NCBI GenBank assembly: GCA_947000775.1
Contig: CAMQGK010000110.1
Coordinates: forward strand, 24,091,501-24,155,500
Source of the DNA: Pterois miles
Lineage: Eukaryota; Chordata; Actinopteri; Perciformes; Scorpaenidae
Length of the DNA stretch: 64,000 nt
Reading direction: 5' to 3'
The position numbers and the translations under genes were made by a program. The notes beneath the pieces were generated by a model. That model saw only the letters and a list, made by a program, of their open reading frames with translations, made no database searches and had not been told where the DNA came from. Shown here in pieces: positions 58,546 through 64,000 of the stretch; position 1 is the first letter of the stretch, and each line of letters begins with the position of its first letter.

Positions 58546-61329
58546 GCAGTGACACCAGTTTAAATCCTGAGTGAGTGTAAATGTATTCAAATGCATTACT
58601 CAGATTCACGTTATTGGCACCTATTAGCCTGCTGAAATGCCAAACGTGTCAGCCCCTCTTCTTCCTCCTTTCTTCCTCCAGCGAAATGTTGAATTCAAAT
58701 GCAGGAACAAGCACACTGACAATTCATGAAAAATGTAATTTGAATTGCTGTGGCTGCTGCTTGTGGTTTTACCAGAGGTCCCCTTTTAAGCACACAGCAG
58801 AGTACTCTTCATCTTAAGAGGGCATAATGTTGTTGCATGGTTGAATGCTCTGACGTGGATTTCAAGGAAGTGTTGTTGCTTTTTTTTCTTTAATACTTAC
58901 TGTCCCTTGTGAGGTTGGAAATAACATAAATGCACGAGTGTACCTGAAAGAAGAGGATGTCACTTAAAATAATTGAGGATGAGCTGTCCCAGCTGTCACA
59001 TATTGGGTCACTTAGGGTCACATAAGTCCTGCTCCCAGTACTGGCTTTTACTGCTACAGCTTGTATGTATGTGGTTGGTGTTGAATTCACTGATAAACTG
59101 ATAAAAATGTCACAGATGTTAAACAAAATTGACAAATCAAATGTTTTGTGCAGCTATAACTCAACAATATTTGGATATAAAGATATTTTTGTCATATTTG
59201 AGAGGCAGCTGGATGCTTTTACTTTACATAATCACAACAAACATATTGACAAGGTCATGTGTTAAATACTCTTAATTTTCCTCTTTCTTATCAACATGTT
59301 ATTCTGCAGCATTCAGAGCCCTAAGAAGCCCTTAAGGCTCTTTGGACTTGGCCAAATCATGCTCCTGTCAACCGTGCTGCTGCATCATTTCTTATACCAG
59401 ATGTTGGCCTTCCTCCAGTGTGGAAATTGGAGATTGTTACAGCTTGTGTCTTTCATGTCAGGATTTGTTTGGTTCAAACTCAGGTTTTCACTGAGGAGCA
59501 GCATTGGAGAAGACAGAAAGGGGGCATTATATCCATCTACAACTCACTTTTGAGTGCTGAAGTTACTTAGAAAGTGTGCTTGATGCCCTTTAACAATGCA
59601 GAGGACACCTGGCTTAAAGTCAGTGTTGTTGTCATGGGCTTCTGCAGGGAAACCACTGTGGCGTGACGTTACATCTGCCGCCCTTTGATTTGTTGCAGCT
59701 GCTAAATGGAATGAAACAAATGAATGAACTCACTGACGAGCAACTTCAGTTTGGATTGGATGGATTTAAAAAAAAAAAAATTGCATGATGGGTTTCTTTT
59801 CACATTTCTGACAGCAGCTAAGCCCGTTGAAAAAAACAACAATCCTGCCTGTCGGAAATGTCATAATTAGCAAATCAAGAAAAACTGTAACATGCGTCTG
59901 ATTTCACAAGCAAAGCGGATCCAACTGAGGCTTTACATGAGAAGTCACATAGCTAATTGGCTCCTGAACGCTAAAATAAATCTACTGATATTTTCAGGAT
60001 GCTTTCATTTTGATGATCTGAGACAGATGCTAAACATTTTATAAACACTGACAGCAATAAATCACATTCAAACACATTGTTGCTGCCCATCAGATAGCTC
60101 AAACTGGCCTTAGGACAGTAACAAGGTGATTTGGCTCCCAACATGCCAGCCTCACCCCCCTCTCTTGTAAAAATGCCTTTCTCTCCAGCCTGGCTATTAA
60201 AATATTGTCATGTCCTCAGCTGATTGTGTTCGGTGACGGCTGGTTTGTAATGAGACGGGAGCCACTTGGCTCTGGTGGTGTAAGCTGATGTTTGTGAGCT
60301 GGCTGTATCCCTTTTCACAGGATAACTGGCAGAGCTTTGGGTAATTCTGATTTTGTATCGCATAATTAACTAAACAAGAAATTGGTGGGTCGCCGTTCGG
60401 CACTGAAACAAACAGCGTTCCCATCAGGGTGCTGCATGAGAATTAACTATTAGTGCAAAGCTTCCCTTTGGCTGGCCTCGGCAGCTACCAGAGTCTCAGT
60501 CATCTAGAGATCTGGGAGATATCTGGAGGAGCACAATCAAAGTAAGACTCAAACAGTCAAAGCAGCTGTCTTTGTGCTTGTACTTCTAGATACCAACATT
60601 TGTGTGAATTGGCAGGTTATTAGTCGTTTTGAAAGGAGCTTTGCTAAATTAGAAAAGTAACTGTAATTTTACTGCTCGACAAAAAATCTTATCACAAGGT
60701 GCGCTCGCTGACTTTTGACTGGTTGCATTTTCCAGAGCTTTCATCATCAGATGGAGTTTGCTCAGTCGTCATAGAAATGGTTTCGTTGTTATCACGTGAT
60801 CCAGGTATGCAATTTTGCAATTTTACGAGGATGAACACAGGCAGCCCAAGACGTAAAGACGTGAGAGGAAATGAGGAAATGGGCCACAATATGACACTAT
60901 TATTAATGTTCGCACCTGACAGTGAATAAGGCACCGTTAATGTGTTCAGTAAAACACTCTTCAGTGTCTGAGTTGAGTTTGAGAGGAGAAGCTGAACATT
61001 TAGAAGAAGGTTTAGATAGACTGCCGACATTACTCCTTACTCTTTCCTTCCGATAGCAACACAAAAGACAGTCGAATGAAAGTAATATTTTAGGGTGGCA
61101 GAGGATGCTGTTTTACTAATCAGGAGCTACAGTGTGTGATTCTGCAGTTTACTTGTCCATTTGTCTGTCTTTCACCTTATCATTTAACTCGGTCTCACAG
61201 GAAGGCGATTCACATTCAGCGTGTCATGACGATGCATTTTTGGCATTTTGCGTGTCGTGTACCCACGCGACACAACTACAATAGCATCTGCAGTTAGGTT
61301 TAGGAAAAACAACATGGTTAGGTTTAAAA
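58546..61329. other. first intron of the plus-strand gene, no exon seen
   Basis: AT-rich sequence with a 13-A run at 59768. The frames at 58581-58817, 59296-59553 and 60692-61030 lack domains and splice context. I see no Ig-type Cys/Trp pattern here. Confidence 0.5.
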
Positions 61330-61996
61330 TAGGAATGCTAATTTTGAAACATTTTCTTAACCGTTAACCGACCCTCATTAACCAATTATTAACCATTAAG
61401 TGACAAGATTTGTGCCTCCCAGGCAGCGGTGCGCCAGCTGCAATGTATGAGCACAACAGACAACTGAGTCAACAGTTCACCGTCAGGAGAGTTACTGTAG
61501 CAGCCACGGTGCTGCATGTGGTGTCACAGACATGCATTTAGTTTAATCTAGCCGGTCAGTGTGTCTGCCCAAATTAACGATTGTCTGACAAACTCTGTAT
61601 GTGTTTGTTACATTAGCAGCTGCCACTGTCGGTGACTTTGTGTCCGCTGTAGTGTAACCTCAGTGAGTTTCCGACAGACCGTGTATGCGTGGCGGCGGTG
61701 AGTGTGGGTTTGTTGGTGGTGTTGTAGCTGTGAATGTAGCTGTAGCAGAGAGTGTGTGCAGTTTATTTGTTGGTGAATAAATGCTACGAGGCTACAAGCT
61801 ACAACTCCTGTATCTGCGCCGGCTCTCTCTGAAGGTGGACCAGTTTTTCTCCTTAAAGTTACGAGCCATTCCTCTGCGTTTTTCTCAACTTTTTAATTAA
61901 TTGGTAATATTTCTTTTAACCGTTTAACTGATGGTGTTAATCGGTTAAAATGATTAATGTGATTAGCGGTTAAATGGTTAATTATTAACATCCTTA
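61330..61996 (+). mobile_element. hAT-like family B copy 2, with exact 8-bp target duplication
   Basis: Starts TAGGAATGCTAATTTTGAAA and ends TTAATTATTAACATCCTTA, giving imperfect inverted ends. It is flanked by GTTTAAAA on both sides (61322-61329 and 61997-62004). The 8-bp duplication and TAGG ends indicate the hAT group. At 667 bp there is no transposase. It is the intact-form counterpart of 35161-35791. Confidence 0.8.
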
Positions 61997-62004
61997 GTTT
62001 AAAA

Positions 62005-64000
62005 TAAGTATGTAAACTTTGTCAAATAAGGAAACATTAGTACAGAAAACATGTTACAAACATTTCTTAAAGCACGTGACAAAAGTCACTACAGGAGCTT
62101 ACAAACCAAAACACCGATGTCCTGGTTGAAAGGTGTGTGTGTGTTGGACCCATCCACTTTCCCTTTAGTCCTCAATAAGCAGTCTTTTTCTTTTTCTTTA
62201 TATTCTTCATATTTACGTGTTTATTCTGCAGTCAGTACAGACTACAGGGCATGCAAATGACACGCCAAAAGCATGAAAAGCGTTCATATTGCACACTAAA
62301 TGCCATGCGTATTATTGTGACATTCATATGCCTTTTTCATGTGAACAAACTGCATGTAAATTTAATTGACAAAAAATGTTTTACATTTCATCAATGTCAG
62401 TTTACTTTGTATTTATTATTATTAGTCTTGCTTTTGGCACAAAAATAGGTTGGTCATAGATTTCATTGAGAGAATCAACACCGAATGACACTCGAAGTCA
62501 TATTAATGTGTTGCAGTCAAGTGTGTTACTGTACAGACAACAAATGTATTCTGAGCTGTAAAGTTCGTCAAGTTTACAAATCACATTTTTTTACTAGAAT
62601 CTCCTCTCAGAGAAGCGTTTCAGTTGTCTCTCCTCCTGCAGGCTAATAAGCTGAAAAACATTAAAAGCAAACATGTTAGCCATCTTTCTTCCTCGTCACC
62701 GGAACAACCTGCCGCTGAGAAAACATCCTGATGCCGTACATCGTATGAGTCACTTCATTGAGCTGAATCTGTCGTCTCTGACTCAAACTGGTAAATTGCC
62801 ACCAGTTTCCCTGAACGGTTAAATTTGTTAGACTGACGCATATACCTCAGTGTGTGGGAGCCTAATTGATCTGGTCCACAAACGCACAGAAAGACCCCTG
62901 CAGAGGGCACCGAGGCAGGAAGAGCCGGTGCTACCTAAAGGACTCTCTCATATGAAACTAGGTCAAATTAATTGGCTCATGCACGTCGCCATACAAAAAC
63001 GATTTTAATGTTTCTACACCCAACAGCTGCTGTGTGTTCAGCTGACAGTTACAGTAGTGGAGGCTGACAGGTGTTGATTGGAGCTCTGTGTGCCGCCTGA
63101 TTGAGTTAATTTGACTTTGAGGCGGGTGATCAAAACAATCTCAATGTGCCGAGTTAACGCTGATGGATGTGCAGCCATGTTAACAGTGACACGGTATGGA
63201 TTTTTACACTCAGTATATATAAACTCCTAAGATTTCACAGTGATCTAAGCTGCAATTTCTCACTCTCCTGCATTTCCCATCCCAATTACAATAGAAACAA
63301 AATAATATATTGTGTTTATGTCAGCAGGTTGTGTTTTTTCTTTCGCTGGTAATATAATTTTACACATTTTAGCTGAAGCACATTAAATGAGCGGTCCATG
63401 TTTCATCAGACAGAAAAATATAGCACACAATGTTCAACTGTTCACATAAACCCATCAGCATTTTTCTTGCTGAATGGCTCACTTTGATGTTTGCTGTTAT
63501 ACTGCATTAGTGATTTGCTGCACAGCACACCCTTACTCTTCCTCATCATGCTTATTCAGTGAGGAACCTTTAAAGCAGCAACTCGAACTCTGACCACAGG
63601 GAAAGTATGTATGTCCACAAGAGGAAGAGGCATCAGAGGGGCAGAGTTATCAATTCTGCCAATAACCCAGTCAACCCAATCAAGCATGATATCAATATTA
63701 GTCTAATGAGTTTAATTGCTTGGGAAACAATTGATTTAATTAGTGAGGATGCATTGGAAAGCAGTTGACCTACAGTGATGCGTAGTGCAAGGCGATCACT
63801 CAGAGTGAGGCTTACATTAGTAGAGGATGCAGACCTAACGTAATATACTTAATATACTTATACTTAATAAAACACACTTAATATTCATGATTCATACATG
63901 GAACTTTTTGGTTGTGAATATTTGTGTTTGTATAACGGTTACACACTTGTATCCTACCATCAGCTTTACCCACTTATCCTTTAGAGGGTCGTAAGGACGG
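62005..64000. other. right-hand end, no gene seen
   Basis: AT-rich sequence presumed to be first intron of the plus-strand gene. Short ACTTAATA tandem repeats at 63840-63885. No exon, RNA gene or clear mobile element recognised. Confidence 0.5.

Noticed and set aside
1..64000. An endogenous retrovirus, phage, operon or other self-contained undescribed system
   Set aside because: No paired long terminal repeats, no gag/pol/env-like frames, no clustered short-spaced ORFs. The only reverse-transcriptase trace is the truncated LINE at 5632-6250.

Overview
The window is vertebrate genomic DNA, almost certainly from a teleost and probably a spiny-rayed one. It has two features typical of such genomes: a vertebrate-style gene of small exons spread over long introns, and introns filled with fish-type interspersed repeats (tRNA-derived SINE, truncated LINEs, hAT-like non-autonomous elements, foldback elements, CA/GATA/TA microsatellites). 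Nothing prokaryotic is present. The species cannot be named from the sequence.

The main gene is on the minus strand: the 5' part of a Roundabout axon-guidance receptor, best matched to robo3. Six coding exons are resolved to the base: signal peptide (37098-37152), Ig1 (22656-22982), Ig2 (6753-6910 and 3798-3918) and Ig3 (3588-3726 and 1309-1436). All five junctions join in frame with GT/AG introns, giving 309 codons plus one base. The gene runs off the left edge, so Ig4, Ig5, the fibronectin domains, the membrane segment and the cytoplasmic tail are not here. Introns 1 and 2 are about 14 and 16 kb, intron 3 is 2.8 kb, intron 4 is only 71 bp and intron 5 is 2.15 kb. A short 5' UTR intron and an upstream non-coding exon are likely at 37.46-37.69 kb.

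About 20 kb to the right, on the plus strand, a second gene begins. A GC-richer leader carries a 34-codon uORF, then a strong-context ATG at 57269 and a 55-nt coding exon for a basic plus hydrophobic signal-type N-terminus, ending in a clean GTAAGC donor. No later exon was recognised before the right edge. The two genes are transcribed away from each other. From remembered vertebrate gene order near ROBO3, an Ig-type adhesion gene such as esam is a guess, not a finding.

The rest is repeats and unremarkable AT-rich DNA. Best supported are two hAT-like families with exact 8-bp target duplications (19452-20206 and 61330-61996), a tRNA-derived SINE with an exact 11-bp target duplication (30606-30965), an interrupted older repeat (11960-13455), a LINE 3' end (5632-6250), and a family flanking the first exon of the plus-strand gene in inverted orientation. 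No undescribed biological system was found. The points most worth checking are the ancestral-type Slit-contact residues in Ig1, the architecture around the plus-strand first exon, and an extreme G/C homopolymer block at 43.8-44.0 kb.
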